From the NCBI RefSeq assembly GCF_003002815.1, contig NZ_PVTF01000006.1, forward strand, positions 372,001-436,000: a stretch of 64,000 nucleotides of DNA, in the 5' to 3' direction. The translations under genes were made by a program, and so were the position numbers. The first letter of the stretch is position 1, and every line of letters starts with the position of its first letter. The notes below the pieces were generated by a model, which saw nothing but the letters and a program-made list of their open reading frames with translations, was not told where the DNA came from and did not search any database. Origin of the DNA: Umezawaea tangerina. Lineage in GTDB: Bacteria > Actinomycetota > Actinomycetes > Mycobacteriales > Pseudonocardiaceae. Positions 1 to 9,044 of the stretch are shown in pieces.

Positions 1-2158
1 CGCGGGCGATCTCCACCTCGCCCGCGTACTGGCTGTAGTAGATGCCCGAGGCGCCGTCGCTGTCGCCGAGCGCGTCGCTGCTGCCGACCGTGCGCTGGAA
101 GAACCGGGCGGAGGTGGCCACCCAGTTGGGGATCTGGTTGATGCCCGCGTCCGCGTCGGCCCCGCTGCGCAGGTAGTGCGACGGCTCCTCGTTGAGGATC
201 TCCTTGTCCGTCACGTAGACCACCTGGTCCGCGGTGCGGGACCGGTTCTGCAGCATGACGACGAGCTTCTGGTGGTCGAACGGGAAGCCGCGGAACTCGA
301 AGCCGCTCTTGAACCGCTCCCCCACCCGGTAGAGCCGGTAGGTGGCACCGTCCTCGGTGACGTCGCGCAGCGGCTGGCCCAGCTTCAGGTCGGGTTTGAC
401 GGCGTTGACGAACTGCACGTCGGCGGCCACCGGGTCGCCGGTGTAGCGCAGCCACAGGAAGAAGTCGACGAAGTAGGTGCCGTCCCTGGTGTCCAGGTCG
501 CGGACCTCGTTGAGGTTGATGCCGGTCGACACGACCTGGCGGCGGCTCAGGTACCGGTCGCCGATGGCGATGGCGCTGCCGTCGGCCAGCGCGGCGCGCA
601 GCGCGTCGGGCGACGGCGGCTCGTAGATCGTGAGCTGCACGGGCGCCGACACGAACCGCGTCCCGTCGCTCGTCACCACCGACACCGGCATCTGCGCGGA
701 GCCGGTGGGGGTGAAGTACAGCGGGCCGAGCAGCGCGGGGAACGAGTTCTTCTTGTCCTTCAACGCCGCCAGCCCGTCGCGCACCCGCCGCCGGTCCTGG
801 GCGCGACCGTCCTCGGTGAACACCAGACCGCGCGTGCCCATCGCGTGCAGGCCGACGTTGAGGGCCTGGCGGGCCGTCGCGGCCTGCCACAGCGGCTGTT
901 CCCCGTACCGGCGCTGGTAGTCCTCCGCCCACGCCAGCGCGGGGCCGGAGAGCGAGTCGTTGGCCAGCGGCGTGCCCACGTAAAGGTTCCGGGTGAGCTG
1001 CCCGGCCCGCCCGGTCTCGCGCTCGGCCTTCAGCAGCGCGTCGTGGAACGTCCGGGTGCCGAGCGTGGCGGTGCCGAGGATCGGCGCCTGCACACCCGCG
1101 GCGCGCAGGCCCTTCACGACCGCCAGGCCGCGTTCCTCGGTGGTGGCCAGCACGATCGGCGCCGTCGGGTCGACCGCGCGCACCACCTCGTCCACCGACG
1201 TGCCGTCGCCCAGCGGCAGCGTGGCCGAGGCGGAGCCGAGCTTGCCGAAGGAGTCCACGAAGGCCTCCCGGACCGACCGGCCCGACTCGTCGGTGTCGTG
1301 GACGAGGGTCGCCGACCTCGCGCCGAGCACGTCGGCGACGTAGACCGCGAGGAAGTCCGACTGGGTGCGGTTGCCGAACATGCTGCGGAAGTACCAGTCG
1401 CTGCTGTCGGTGATCCGCGACGACGTGGCCGAAGGGGTGATCGCGGGGATCCCGGCGCGCTGGTAGATCGGTGCGGCGGCCAGCGCGGTGTCGCTGCTGC
1501 CGTGCCCGACGACGTAGACCACCCGGTCCTCGCGGACGATCGTCTCCGCGATCCCGGTCGCCTTGCCCACGTCGTCGGCGTCGTCGTAGACCAGCAGCTC
1601 CACCGGGTGGCCGTTCACCCCACCGGCCTTGTTGACCGTCTCCAGGTGCATCCGCAGGGCGTTCTCCATGTGCCGCGACGCCGTCGCGGCCGGTCCGGTC
1701 ATGCCCGCGACCATCGCCACGTACACCGGATCCCCTTGCTGGCTGCCGGAAGCGGTCCACACGCCCAGCACGCCGAGCAGGACGACCACCACCGCGCCGA
1801 CCGCGACCCACGACCGCACGGCCCGGCGGCCGGACCGGCCGACGGCCGCGGGCTCCTCGGGCCGCGGCGGGTCGACCAGGTCCACCACCTCGGCGGGCGG
1901 CACCGGCGCGACGCCGTCCAACGCCCCGCGCGCCCGACCGGTGGCAGGGTCGGCCTCCAGCGCGAACGCCCGGTCGAGGCAGAACCTCCGCTCGCCGTCG
2001 TCGTCCACCAGTTCGGCCAACCACCGCCACGCGGGCTCGTACGCCTTGTCCGCCGCCAGCGCGGCGCCGAGCAGCTCGCGGGCGCGCGACGGGTCCGACT
2101 CCCGCGACTCGACCGCCCGCCGGGTGAGCGCGATGGAACTGTCGATTTCTTCCGGCAC
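1..2158 (-). CDS. Periplasmic-binding-protein / pentameric ligand-gated ion channel-like fusion, partial at its C-terminal end
   Basis: The start is GTG at 2158, with GGAGG about 8 nt upstream. About 719 residues are visible before the window edge. Residues 1-80 are a soluble, TPR-like helical stretch (ARELLGAALAADKAY), followed by a Pro/Glu linker and one strong membrane segment at about 114-136. Residues about 144-490 resemble a type I solute-binding domain of the branched-chain amino acid receptor family (VYVAMVAGMTGP, VNKAGGVNGHPVELLVYDD, ITPSATSS). From about residue 505 the chain changes to a beta-rich domain with TGINLNEVRDLDTRDGTYFVDFFLWLRYTG-type residues (about 540-570) and, near 625, FPFDHQKL. 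The latter matches the conserved F/Y-P-F-D-x-Q loop of prokaryotic Cys-loop-like channels (GLIC/ELIC family); no Cys pair is present, as is usual in bacteria. The expected four-helix pore lies outside the window. Fusions of binding domains to such channels are known in bacteria. Reading: a sensor-gated channel or receptor. Its ligand is unknown and pore formation is unproven here. Confidence 0.75.
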   Translation of the reverse strand, partial: MPEEIDSSIALTRRAVESRESDPSRARELLGAALAADKAYEPAWRWLAELVDDDGERRFCLDRAFALEADPATGRARGALDGVAPVPPAEVVDLVDPPRPEEPAAVGRSGRRAVRSWVAVGAVVVVLLGVLGVWTASGSQQGDPVYVAMVAGMTGPAATASRHMENALRMHLETVNKAGGVNGHPVELLVYDDADDVGKATGIAETIVREDRVVYVVGHGSSDTALAAAPIYQRAGIPAITPSATSSRITDSSDWYFRSMFGNRTQSDFLAVYVADVLGARSATLVHDTDESGRSVREAFVDSFGKLGSASATLPLGDGTSVDEVVRAVDPTAPIVLATTEERGLAVVKGLRAAGVQAPILGTATLGTRTFHDALLKAERETGRAGQLTRNLYVGTPLANDSLSGPALAWAEDYQRRYGEQPLWQAATARQALNVGLHAMGTRGLVFTEDGRAQDRRRVRDGLAALKDKKNSFPALLGPLYFTPTGSAQMPVSVVTSDGTRFVSAPVQLTIYEPPSPDALRAALADGSAIAIGDRYLSRRQVVSTGINLNEVRDLDTRDGTYFVDFFLWLRYTGDPVAADVQFVNAVKPDLKLGQPLRDVTEDGATYRLYRVGERFKSGFEFRGFPFDHQKLVVMLQNRSRTADQVVYVTDKEILNEEPSHYLRSGADADAGINQIPNWVATSARFFQRTVGSSDALGDSDGASGIYYSQYAGEVEIAR

Positions 2159-2338
2159 GGCAGACCTCCGAGGTCGATCACCAACCCGGCGGAGGGTAGA
2201 GATGTCGCGCGACCACGATCGATGATCCTTCGACCGGGTGACGGAAAGGCGGAAGCCGAACACCGTGGAACGACCTGTGCGCCTATTCGGGACCACTTCG
2301 GGAAATCGACGGAAAACGTGGACCGGCGCGACGCGGGA

Positions 2339-3352
2339 TCACCGCGCGGGCGTGCGCCGATCCGCCGAGGCGCGGTCGGTCAACCGCGGCGGCAACAACG
2401 TCAGCGGCGGCGTGGGAAGGCCGTCCAGCTTGCGCCGCAGCAGCGCCACGGCGTGGTTGCCCAGCTCCTCGGCCGGGATGTGCACCGACGTCAGCGGCGG
2501 GTTCATCAGCTCCGCGTAGTCGTCGGCGCACAGCGCCACCACGGCGATGTCCTCCGGGACCTTGCGCCCCAACGCGCGCAGGCTCTCCACCACCAGCGGC
2601 AGCCCGACCTCGTTGTGCACCACCAGCCCCGTGAGCGCCGGGTGGTCGTGCAGCAGGTCGGCCACCAGCCTCTGCACGGCGCCGCGGTCGTGCTCCAGCG
2701 GCGAGGTCGTCATCGCCACGCCGCGCCGCATGGCCGCCGCGCTGAACCCGGCCATCGCCCGGTGCGCGAACCCCGTGTCGCGGCGGTAGACCGCCCTCGG
2801 TGCGCCCAGAAGGCCCACGTACCGGTGCCCCAGATCCGCCAAGTGGTCTACTCCGCGCGCACCCGCCGCGGCGAAGTCCAGGTCCACGCACGTCAGTCCG
2901 GACGCGTCGGCGGGCACGCCGATCAGCACGGACGGCCGGTCGAGCTCGCGCAGCACGGGGACCCGCTCGTCGCGCATCTCCACGTCCATCACGATCAGGC
3001 CGTCCACGCGGGCGTTCTCCACCGCCCGCCGCAGGCTGTCCGGTCCGTCGTCGGCGGTCAGCAGCAGCACGTCCTGCCCGCCCCGCCTGGCCGCGCTGGC
3101 GACGGCGAGCAGGAACCTCGTCACCACCGGCATGTTCATGCCCTCGCGCAACGGCAGGACCAGCGCCAGCACGTCGTTGCGAGCCGTGTAGGCCGACCGC
3201 GCGGACACCGTGGCGTGGTAACCGAGCAGCCGCAGGCTCTCGCGCACCCGGACCTTCGTCGCCTCCGAGATCGAGCGCCTGCCCGTGAGGACGTACGACA
3301 CGGTGCTCGGCGCGACGCCGGCGTGCCGAGCCACTTCCGCGATGGTGACCAC
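2339..3352 (-). CDS. LacI-family transcriptional repressor of the pectin locus
   Basis: About 337 aa, the usual LacI/GalR length. GTG at 3352 is preferred because GAGGGG lies 6 nt upstream; a TTG at 3367 is the alternative. Residues 1-25 form the LacI helix-turn-helix (VTIAEVARHAGVAPSTVSYVL), followed by the hinge helix region (RRSISEATKVRVRESLRLLGY). From about residue 60 there is a periplasmic-binding-like effector domain (LVLPLREGMNMP, GLIVMDVEMRDERV, IAVVALCADDYAELMNPPLTSVHIPAEELG). It is transcribed away from the lyase-esterase operon that starts at 3711, so it is probably that operon's regulator, with a pectin breakdown product as inducer. The effector is inferred from position only. 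Confidence 0.93.
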   Translation of the reverse strand: MVTIAEVARHAGVAPSTVSYVLTGRRSISEATKVRVRESLRLLGYHATVSARSAYTARNDVLALVLPLREGMNMPVVTRFLLAVASAARRGGQDVLLLTADDGPDSLRRAVENARVDGLIVMDVEMRDERVPVLRELDRPSVLIGVPADASGLTCVDLDFAAAGARGVDHLADLGHRYVGLLGAPRAVYRRDTGFAHRAMAGFSAAAMRRGVAMTTSPLEHDRGAVQRLVADLLHDHPALTGLVVHNEVGLPLVVESLRALGRKVPEDIAVVALCADDYAELMNPPLTSVHIPAEELGNHAVALLRRKLDGLPTPPLTLLPPRLTDRASADRRTPAR

Positions 3353-3529
3353 GTCGTCCCCTCGCAACCGTCAGCTACCCAGTGATTGGTCTACCGCAGG
3401 CTACGGCCACAGCAGTCGGGTCCGTAAGCCCCAACCGGTAACCCGAAGCGGCCCGCCGAGACGGTTTCACCCTGACGGACGCCGGGCGACGGGCCCCGCG
3501 GATGTCGAGAAGAGCCCGCTGAACCCGTT

Positions 3530-3585
3530 CGAAAGCATTCGACTCGAATGACGTCGAATTGTTGGTCGAAATGTCGAATATCGTC
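3530..3585. promoter_or_regulatory. TCGAA-repeat cluster, candidate LacI-family operator of the pectin operon
   Basis: The 358-bp gap between the LacI gene and the lyase-esterase gene contains a perfect 7-1-7 inverted repeat, CATTCGA-C-TCGAATG (3534-3548). It is followed by further TCGAAT/TCGAAA half-sites at about 10-bp steps up to about 3582. A similar cluster precedes the second pectate lyase (near 10280). LacI-family proteins bind such short palindromes. Assignment to this repressor is inference. I saw no further gene in 3353-3710. Confidence 0.5.
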
Positions 3586-3710
3586 TGGGCGCGACCATTC
3601 CATTGACGCAAAGCACACACATTCGTAATATTCGTTTCACCAGTCTGCACACCGTTCATATTTGTGAATACGGACAGCCTGAACACCCCATCACCGAAGG
3701 GCACACAGCC

Positions 3711-5942
3711 ATGCGGTTGACCAGGTACGCGCTCGCGCTGTCGACCGCGCTCGTCGTGGTCGGCGCACCGACCGCGGGCGCTTCGGCACCCGATCCCGGC
3801 AGGCAGGTCCTGCCCTCGGACGACGGTTGGGCGTCCAGTGGCACAGGCACCACGGGCGGTTCGGCCGCCACCGCCGAGCACGTGCACGTCGTGCGGAACC
3901 GGGCGGAGCTGGTCACCGCGCTCGCGGACACCGCGCTCGCGGACACCGCGCCGAAGATCGTGTACGTCGAGGGCGTCGTCGACGCGAACACCGACGCGAC
4001 CGGGAAGTCGTTGTCCTGCACGGACTACGCGACCGACGGCTACACGCTCGACGGCTACCTGGCGGCCTACGACCCGGCGGTGTGGGGCCGCGACCTGGAG
4101 CCGTCCGGGCCGCTGGAGGACGCGCGCGCGGCGTCGGCGAAGAGGCAGACCGCCACGATCGGCCTGCCGGTCACCGCGAACACCACGATCGTCGGGCGCG
4201 GCCGCGGCGCCGGGATCACCGGTGGCAGCCTGCGGATCCACGGCGTGGACAACGTGATCGTGCGGAACCTGACGTTCAGCGACACCCGCGACTGCTTCCC
4301 GCAGTGGGATCCCAACGACAACTCGCCCGGCGAGGCGCCCGGCAACTGGAACTCCCTCTACGACTCCGTGTCGCTGCAAGGCGCGACGCACGTCTGGGTC
4401 GAGGGGAACACGTTCACCGACCAGCCGAACCCGGACAGCGCGGCGCCGGTGTACTTCGACCGGCCCTACCAGAGGCACGACGGGCAGCTCGACATCACCA
4501 ACGGCTCCGACCTCGTCACGGTGTCGCGCAACCTGTTCACCGACCACGACAAGACGATGCTGATCGGCTCGTCGAACAGCTCGACCGTCGACCCCGGCAA
4601 GCTGCGCGTCTCGGTGCACCACAACGTCTTCCGCGGCACGCAGGAGCGCTCGCCGCGGGTCCGCTTCGGCCAGGTGCACGTCTACGACAACCTCTACGAG
4701 CCGCGCGCGGACCTCGTCTACAACTGGGGTGTCGGCGTGAGCTCGAAGATCTACGCGGAGAACAACTACTTCCGGCTGCGCGAGGGGGTGAAGCCCGAGC
4801 TGGCCCTCTACAACTGGGGCGGCACCGCGATCACCGAACGCGGCACGCTCGTCGACGGCAGGCCCACCAGCCTGCTCGCGGCGTTCAACGCGGCCAACCC
4901 GACCAAGGTGCTCGGCGACGACGTGGGCTGGACGCCGACGTTGAACCGGGGCCTGGAGCCCGCGTGGCGGATCGCCCGGCTGAAGGCGGGTGCCCAGGCG
5001 GCGCCGAAGCGGATCAGGGTGGAGGGCGTCGGCGAGTACGCCACCGTGCAGTCCGCGATCGACGCGGCGCCCGCGGGTGGCACGGTCACGTTGCAGAGGG
5101 GCGTCTACCACGAGGTCGTCACCGTTCCCGCGAGCAAGACCGGGCTGGTCCTGCGCGGTGCCACCGGGAAGGCGTCGGACGTGGTCATCGACTTCGACAA
5201 CGCCTCCGGCACGAAGAAGCCCGACGGCACCACCTACGGCACGACCGGCAGCGCGACGGCGACCATCGCGGCCGACGACTTCACCGCCCGCGACCTGACG
5301 TTCCGCAACTCCTTCGACCGGGCGGCGCACCCGGAGATCACCGCCACGCAGGCGGTGGCGATGAAGGCCACCGGCGACCGGATGCTGTTCGACCGGGTCA
5401 CCTTCCTGAGCCACCAGGACACGCTCTACGCGGACAGCCCCTCGGCCGCCACGCGCGCCCGCCAGTACTACCGGAACTGCTCGATCAGCGGGGACGTGGA
5501 CTTCATGTTCGGCCGCGCCACGGCGGTGTTCGACCACGCGACCATCACGGCGCTGGACCGCGGCGGCAACCCCAACGGCTACCTCACCGCCGCGAGCACC
5601 AAGCGCGACAACCCCTTCGGGTTCCTGGTCGTCAACAGCACGGTCGTCAGCTCCGCCAAGGCCGCCACCTACTACCTCGGCAGGCCCTGGCACCCTGGCA
5701 ACGACCCCGACTCGATCGCGCAGGTCGTCTTCCGGGAGACCGTGCTGCCCGCCGCGGTCAAGTCGACGCCGTGGACGGACATGTCCGGCTTCTCCTGGAA
5801 GGACGCCAGGTTCGCCGAGTACCACAACACCGGCGCGGGCTCGGGCACCGGGACGGACCGACCGCAGCTCTCGGCCGCCGACGCGGCGAAGTACACCGTG
5901 CGGGCCTACCTCGCGGGCGGCGACGGCTGGAACCCCGCATGA
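3711..5942 (+). CDS. Secreted pectate lyase (PL1) - pectin methylesterase (CE8) fusion
   Basis: 743 aa. The ATG at 3711 opens a Sec signal peptide (MRLTRYALALSTALVVVGAP...AGASA), so the upstream extension of the open frame is rejected. Residues about 30-430 form a parallel beta-helix pectate lyase: DGQLDI, DHDKTMLIGS and the RSPRVRFGQVHVYDN segment carrying the catalytic Arg. Residues about 440-740 form a pectinesterase with the family signatures HQDTLYADS, DFMFGRATAVF (catalytic Asp) and YYLGRPW. The lyase cuts de-esterified galacturonan by beta-elimination while the esterase removes methyl groups, so one exported chain carries both the demethylation and cleavage steps. The stop overlaps the next start (ATGA at 5939-5942), which places it as first gene of the uptake operon. 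Confidence 0.95.
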   Translation: MRLTRYALALSTALVVVGAPTAGASAPDPGRQVLPSDDGWASSGTGTTGGSAATAEHVHVVRNRAELVTALADTALADTAPKIVYVEGVVDANTDATGKSLSCTDYATDGYTLDGYLAAYDPAVWGRDLEPSGPLEDARAASAKRQTATIGLPVTANTTIVGRGRGAGITGGSLRIHGVDNVIVRNLTFSDTRDCFPQWDPNDNSPGEAPGNWNSLYDSVSLQGATHVWVEGNTFTDQPNPDSAAPVYFDRPYQRHDGQLDITNGSDLVTVSRNLFTDHDKTMLIGSSNSSTVDPGKLRVSVHHNVFRGTQERSPRVRFGQVHVYDNLYEPRADLVYNWGVGVSSKIYAENNYFRLREGVKPELALYNWGGTAITERGTLVDGRPTSLLAAFNAANPTKVLGDDVGWTPTLNRGLEPAWRIARLKAGAQAAPKRIRVEGVGEYATVQSAIDAAPAGGTVTLQRGVYHEVVTVPASKTGLVLRGATGKASDVVIDFDNASGTKKPDGTTYGTTGSATATIAADDFTARDLTFRNSFDRAAHPEITATQAVAMKATGDRMLFDRVTFLSHQDTLYADSPSAATRARQYYRNCSISGDVDFMFGRATAVFDHATITALDRGGNPNGYLTAASTKRDNPFGFLVVNSTVVSSAKAATYYLGRPWHPGNDPDSIAQVVFRETVLPAAVKSTPWTDMSGFSWKDARFAEYHNTGAGSGTGTDRPQLSAADAAKYTVRAYLAGGDGWNPA

Positions 5943-6856
5943 CCGCACTCGACAGCAGACCCGCGGTCGCGGCACCGCGGCGGCGCAGGCGGCAGTGGGC
6001 GCCGTACGCGCTGATCGCGCCGACGGTCGCGGTGCTGGCGGCGTTCCTGCTCTACCCCATCGGCAGCGTCCTGTACTACAGCCTCCAGCGGTACAACGTG
6101 ACGCAGCCGTGGAAGAACGGCTTCGCCGGGCTGGACAACTTCCGCAGGATGCTGTCCGACGACCCGCTGTTCTGGCAGAGCCTGCTGTTCAGCACGAAGT
6201 GGGTCGTGGCCCAGGTCGGGCTGCAACTGCTGCTCGGCCTCGCGCTCGCGCTGATCATCAACGAGACGTTCGTCGGCCGCGGTCTCGCCAGGTCGCTGGT
6301 GTTCTCGCCGTGGGCGGTGTCCGGGGTGCTCACCACCGGCATCTGGATCCTGCTCTACAACCCGTCCACGGGGATCTTCCAGGAGCTGGCGAACCTCGGC
6401 GTCGGCGACCACGGCACGTCGGTGCTCGGCGACCCGGCCACGGTGTTCCCGGCCACCGTCGTCGCCGAGCTGTGGCGCGGGGTCCCGTTCTTCGCCATCC
6501 TGCTGCTCGCCGACCTCCAGACGATCCCGAAGGACCTCTACGAGGCGGCGTCGGTGGACGGCGCGGGCCGGTGGCGGCGGTTCCTCAGCGTCACGCTCCC
6601 CCACCTGCGCGACGCGATCGTGCTCTCCACGCTGCTGCGCGCGGTGTGGGAGTTCAACAACGTCGACCTGATCTACACGCTGACCGGCGGCGGACCCGCC
6701 AACCAGACCACGACGCTGCCGCTCTACGTGGCGCGCAAGGCCGTCGACTCGCACGACTTCGGCTACGGGTCGGCGCTGACCGTCGCGGGCTTCGTGATCC
6801 TGCTGTTCTCCTCGATCCTCTACCTGCGGCTGTCCAAGTTCGGGAGTCGAGCATGA
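5939..6856 (+). CDS. Sugar ABC transporter permease, MalF/UgpA-like
   Basis: 305 aa with six predicted membrane helices, beginning with a basic N-terminus (RRRRRQW) before the first helix. It shows the binding-protein-dependent permease EAA loop (YEAASVDGAGRWRRFLSVTLPHL, about residues 200-222) that docks to the ATPase. It overlaps the lyase-esterase gene by 4 nt and the next permease by 4 nt. Together they form an importer of CUT1 type. With a pectinolytic enzyme first in the operon, oligogalacturonides are the likely cargo, possibly unsaturated ones. No ATPase is encoded in the operon, which suggests use of a shared MsiK-type ATPase as in other actinomycetes (inference). Confidence 0.93.
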   Translation: MTALDSRPAVAAPRRRRRQWAPYALIAPTVAVLAAFLLYPIGSVLYYSLQRYNVTQPWKNGFAGLDNFRRMLSDDPLFWQSLLFSTKWVVAQVGLQLLLGLALALIINETFVGRGLARSLVFSPWAVSGVLTTGIWILLYNPSTGIFQELANLGVGDHGTSVLGDPATVFPATVVAELWRGVPFFAILLLADLQTIPKDLYEAASVDGAGRWRRFLSVTLPHLRDAIVLSTLLRAVWEFNNVDLIYTLTGGGPANQTTTLPLYVARKAVDSHDFGYGSALTVAGFVILLFSSILYLRLSKFGSRA

Positions 6857-7737
6857 CCGAGACGCTGGTCCGCGAGACCGTCGCCGAGCCCCCGGACCGC
6901 GCCGCTCCCCCGCGCCGCAAGCGCCGGGAGGACCCCGGCCGCGGCTGGCGGCTGTACCTGCCGCTGGGGCTGTACCTGCTGTTCACGCTGGTGCCGTTCT
7001 ACTGGATGCTCGTCTTCGCCTTCCGCCCCACCGGGTCCACGGCGCTGGTGCCGTGGCCGATCACGTTCGAGCACTTCGACACGGTGTGGAACGACCTGGG
7101 CTTCGGGCTGTTCTTCCGCAACAGCCTGCTGATCGGCGTCGGCACGCTCGGCGTGGTCAGCGTCCTGGCGCTCGCGGGCGGGTACGCGTTGGCGCGCTTC
7201 CGGTTCCGCGGCCAGCGGGTCTTCCTGCTCGCCCTGCTGTGCACGCAGTTCATCCCCGGCGCCATGATGCTGATCCCGCTGTTCGTGATCTTCAAGGGCG
7301 CCGGGCTGCTCAACAGCCTCACCGGCCTGGTCGTCGCGGACACGGCGTTCCAGCTGCCGCTGGCGCTGATCCTGATGAGCGGGTTCGTGCGCAACGTCCC
7401 GGTGGAGCTGGAAGAGGCCGCGATGGTCGACGGCTGCACGCGGCTGCGGGCGTTCTTCGCGATCACGCTGCCGCAGCTGCGGCCCGCGCTGGTTGCCGTC
7501 GGCTCGTTCGCGTTCATCGGGGCGTGGAACAACTTCCTGTTCGCGCTGATGTTCGCGAGCAGGCAGGACAAGTTCACCCTGCCGGTCGGGCTCAGCTACG
7601 CCCTCGGCGAGTTCAACACCGACTTCGGCGCGCTGGCCGCCGGTGGCGTGGTCGCCGCCGTGCCGGTCGTGCTCGTGTTCGCCGTCGTCCAGAGGTTCCT
7701 GGTGCAGGGCTTGAGCGCTGGTGCGGTCAAGGGATGA
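6853..7737 (+). CDS. Sugar ABC transporter permease, MalG/UgpE-like
   Basis: 294 aa. The ATG at 6853 overlaps the preceding stop. A hydrophilic basic N-terminus (PRRKRREDPGRGWR) is followed by six membrane segments. The EAA-loop is ELEEAAMVDGCTRLRAFFAITLPQLRP (about residues 182-208). It pairs with the upstream permease to form the membrane channel of the predicted oligogalacturonide importer. The stop overlaps an ATG at 7734, but the better start of the next gene is 7755. Confidence 0.93.
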   Translation: MTETLVRETVAEPPDRAAPPRRKRREDPGRGWRLYLPLGLYLLFTLVPFYWMLVFAFRPTGSTALVPWPITFEHFDTVWNDLGFGLFFRNSLLIGVGTLGVVSVLALAGGYALARFRFRGQRVFLLALLCTQFIPGAMMLIPLFVIFKGAGLLNSLTGLVVADTAFQLPLALILMSGFVRNVPVELEEAAMVDGCTRLRAFFAITLPQLRPALVAVGSFAFIGAWNNFLFALMFASRQDKFTLPVGLSYALGEFNTDFGALAAGGVVAAVPVVLVFAVVQRFLVQGLSAGAVKG

Positions 7738-7754
7738 GTACACGGAGGAGAACC

Positions 7755-9044
7755 ATGAGGATCCGCGGCGCGTTGGCGGTCGCCCTGTCCCTGGGTCTGG
7801 TGCTGACCGGCTGTTCGGACGCGGGCGGCGGCGGCGGCAACGCCACGATCACGTTCTGGGACAACAACGGCGGCCCCGGCCGCACGCCGATCTACGAGGA
7901 GCTGATCAAGCGGTTCGAGGCGGCGAACCCGACCATCAAGGTCGAGTACGTCGGTGTGCCGAGCGCGTCGGTGCAGCAGAAGTACGACACCGCGATCGCG
8001 GGCGGGTCGACCCCGGACGTCGGCGGCGTGACCACGTCCTACCTGGCCAACATGATCGGCCAGGACGCGCTCGAACCGCTCGACGAGCGGGTGGACTCCG
8101 GCCCGCTCAAGGGGAAGCTGCTGCCGAACCTGGTCGAGACCGTCCGCCAGACCGCGCCGGACAACAAGCTGTACTCGCTGCCGTCGTCGGGGAACCTGGA
8201 CGTGATCTGGTACCGCAAGGACTGGTTCGAGCAGGCCGGGCTGACCCCGCCGACGACGTGGGACGAGCTGGTCGACCGGGCCACCAAGCTGACCGACGTC
8301 GGCCGGAACCGCTACGGCTACACGATCCGCGGCGGTGCGGGCTCGGTGTTCCAGCTGCTCACCGAGGCCTACGCGTACTCGGGTGTGGAGAAGTTCTTCG
8401 ACGGCACCACGAGCACCGTCAAGGACCCGGCCAACGCCGAGCTGATCGGCAAGGTCGCCGCGCTGTACAAGAAGGCGACACCCGAGGCCGACGTGAACAA
8501 CAACTACACGCAGATGGTGGCCCAGTTCACCGGCGGCTCGGTCGCGATGATGCACCACAACCTCGGCTCCTATTCCGACGTCACCAAGGCACTGGGCACC
8601 GACGAGGTCGGCGCGATCACGCTGCCGGTCGGGCCGTCGGGCAGGAAGACCGTCGTGCCCAACCCGACCGACGGGTTCGCCGTCTTCAAGAACAGCAAGA
8701 ACCCCGACGCGGCCTGGAAGTTCGCCGAGTTCCTGGTGTCGCGGGAGAGCAACAGCTACTGGAACGAGAAGGTCGGCCAGATCCCGGCCAACACCGACGT
8801 GCGCTCGGAGGCGTGGATCGAGAAGAACCAACCCGTGAAGATGGCGCTTGGTGTGCTGGAGGACAAGGCGACCAGGATCGTGCCCGCCCCGGTGTACCTG
8901 CCGGAGTACTCGTCGATCACCAAGACCGACAGCGAGCCCGCCTACCAGAAGGTGCTGCTGGGCCAGCTGTCCCCGCAGGAGTTCCTGACCGGGCTCGCCG
9001 ACAAGCTCACCACCGCCCAGCAGGAGTGGGAGGAGCGGAAGTGA
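7755..9044 (+). CDS. Sugar ABC transporter substrate-binding lipoprotein
   Basis: 429 aa. ATG at 7755 is chosen over the in-frame ATG at 7734 because CGGAGGAG ends 4 nt before it. The N-terminus is a lipoprotein signal (MRIRGALAVALSLGLVLTGC; lipobox LTGC with Cys at 20). A family-1 solute-binding fold follows: TITFWDNNGGPGR, FEAANPTIKVEYVGV, GGSTPDVGGV, LVSRESNSYWNEKVGQIP. It would be anchored outside the membrane to deliver pectin fragments to the two permeases upstream. It overlaps the next gene by 4 nt (GTGA). Confidence 0.94.
   Translation: MRIRGALAVALSLGLVLTGCSDAGGGGGNATITFWDNNGGPGRTPIYEELIKRFEAANPTIKVEYVGVPSASVQQKYDTAIAGGSTPDVGGVTTSYLANMIGQDALEPLDERVDSGPLKGKLLPNLVETVRQTAPDNKLYSLPSSGNLDVIWYRKDWFEQAGLTPPTTWDELVDRATKLTDVGRNRYGYTIRGGAGSVFQLLTEAYAYSGVEKFFDGTTSTVKDPANAELIGKVAALYKKATPEADVNNNYTQMVAQFTGGSVAMMHHNLGSYSDVTKALGTDEVGAITLPVGPSGRKTVVPNPTDGFAVFKNSKNPDAAWKFAEFLVSRESNSYWNEKVGQIPANTDVRSEAWIEKNQPVKMALGVLEDKATRIVPAPVYLPEYSSITKTDSEPAYQKVLLGQLSPQEFLTGLADKLTTAQQEWEERK

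Noticed and set aside
176-3385. Long open frame on the + strand (about 1069 codons)
   Set aside because: Arg/Val-rich low-complexity product; antisense to the channel-fusion and LacI genes, which have clear motifs. An artefact of high GC.
3375-5975. Long minus-strand frame across the lyase-esterase gene
   Set aside because: Arg/Val/Gly-rich, no family motif; antisense shadow.
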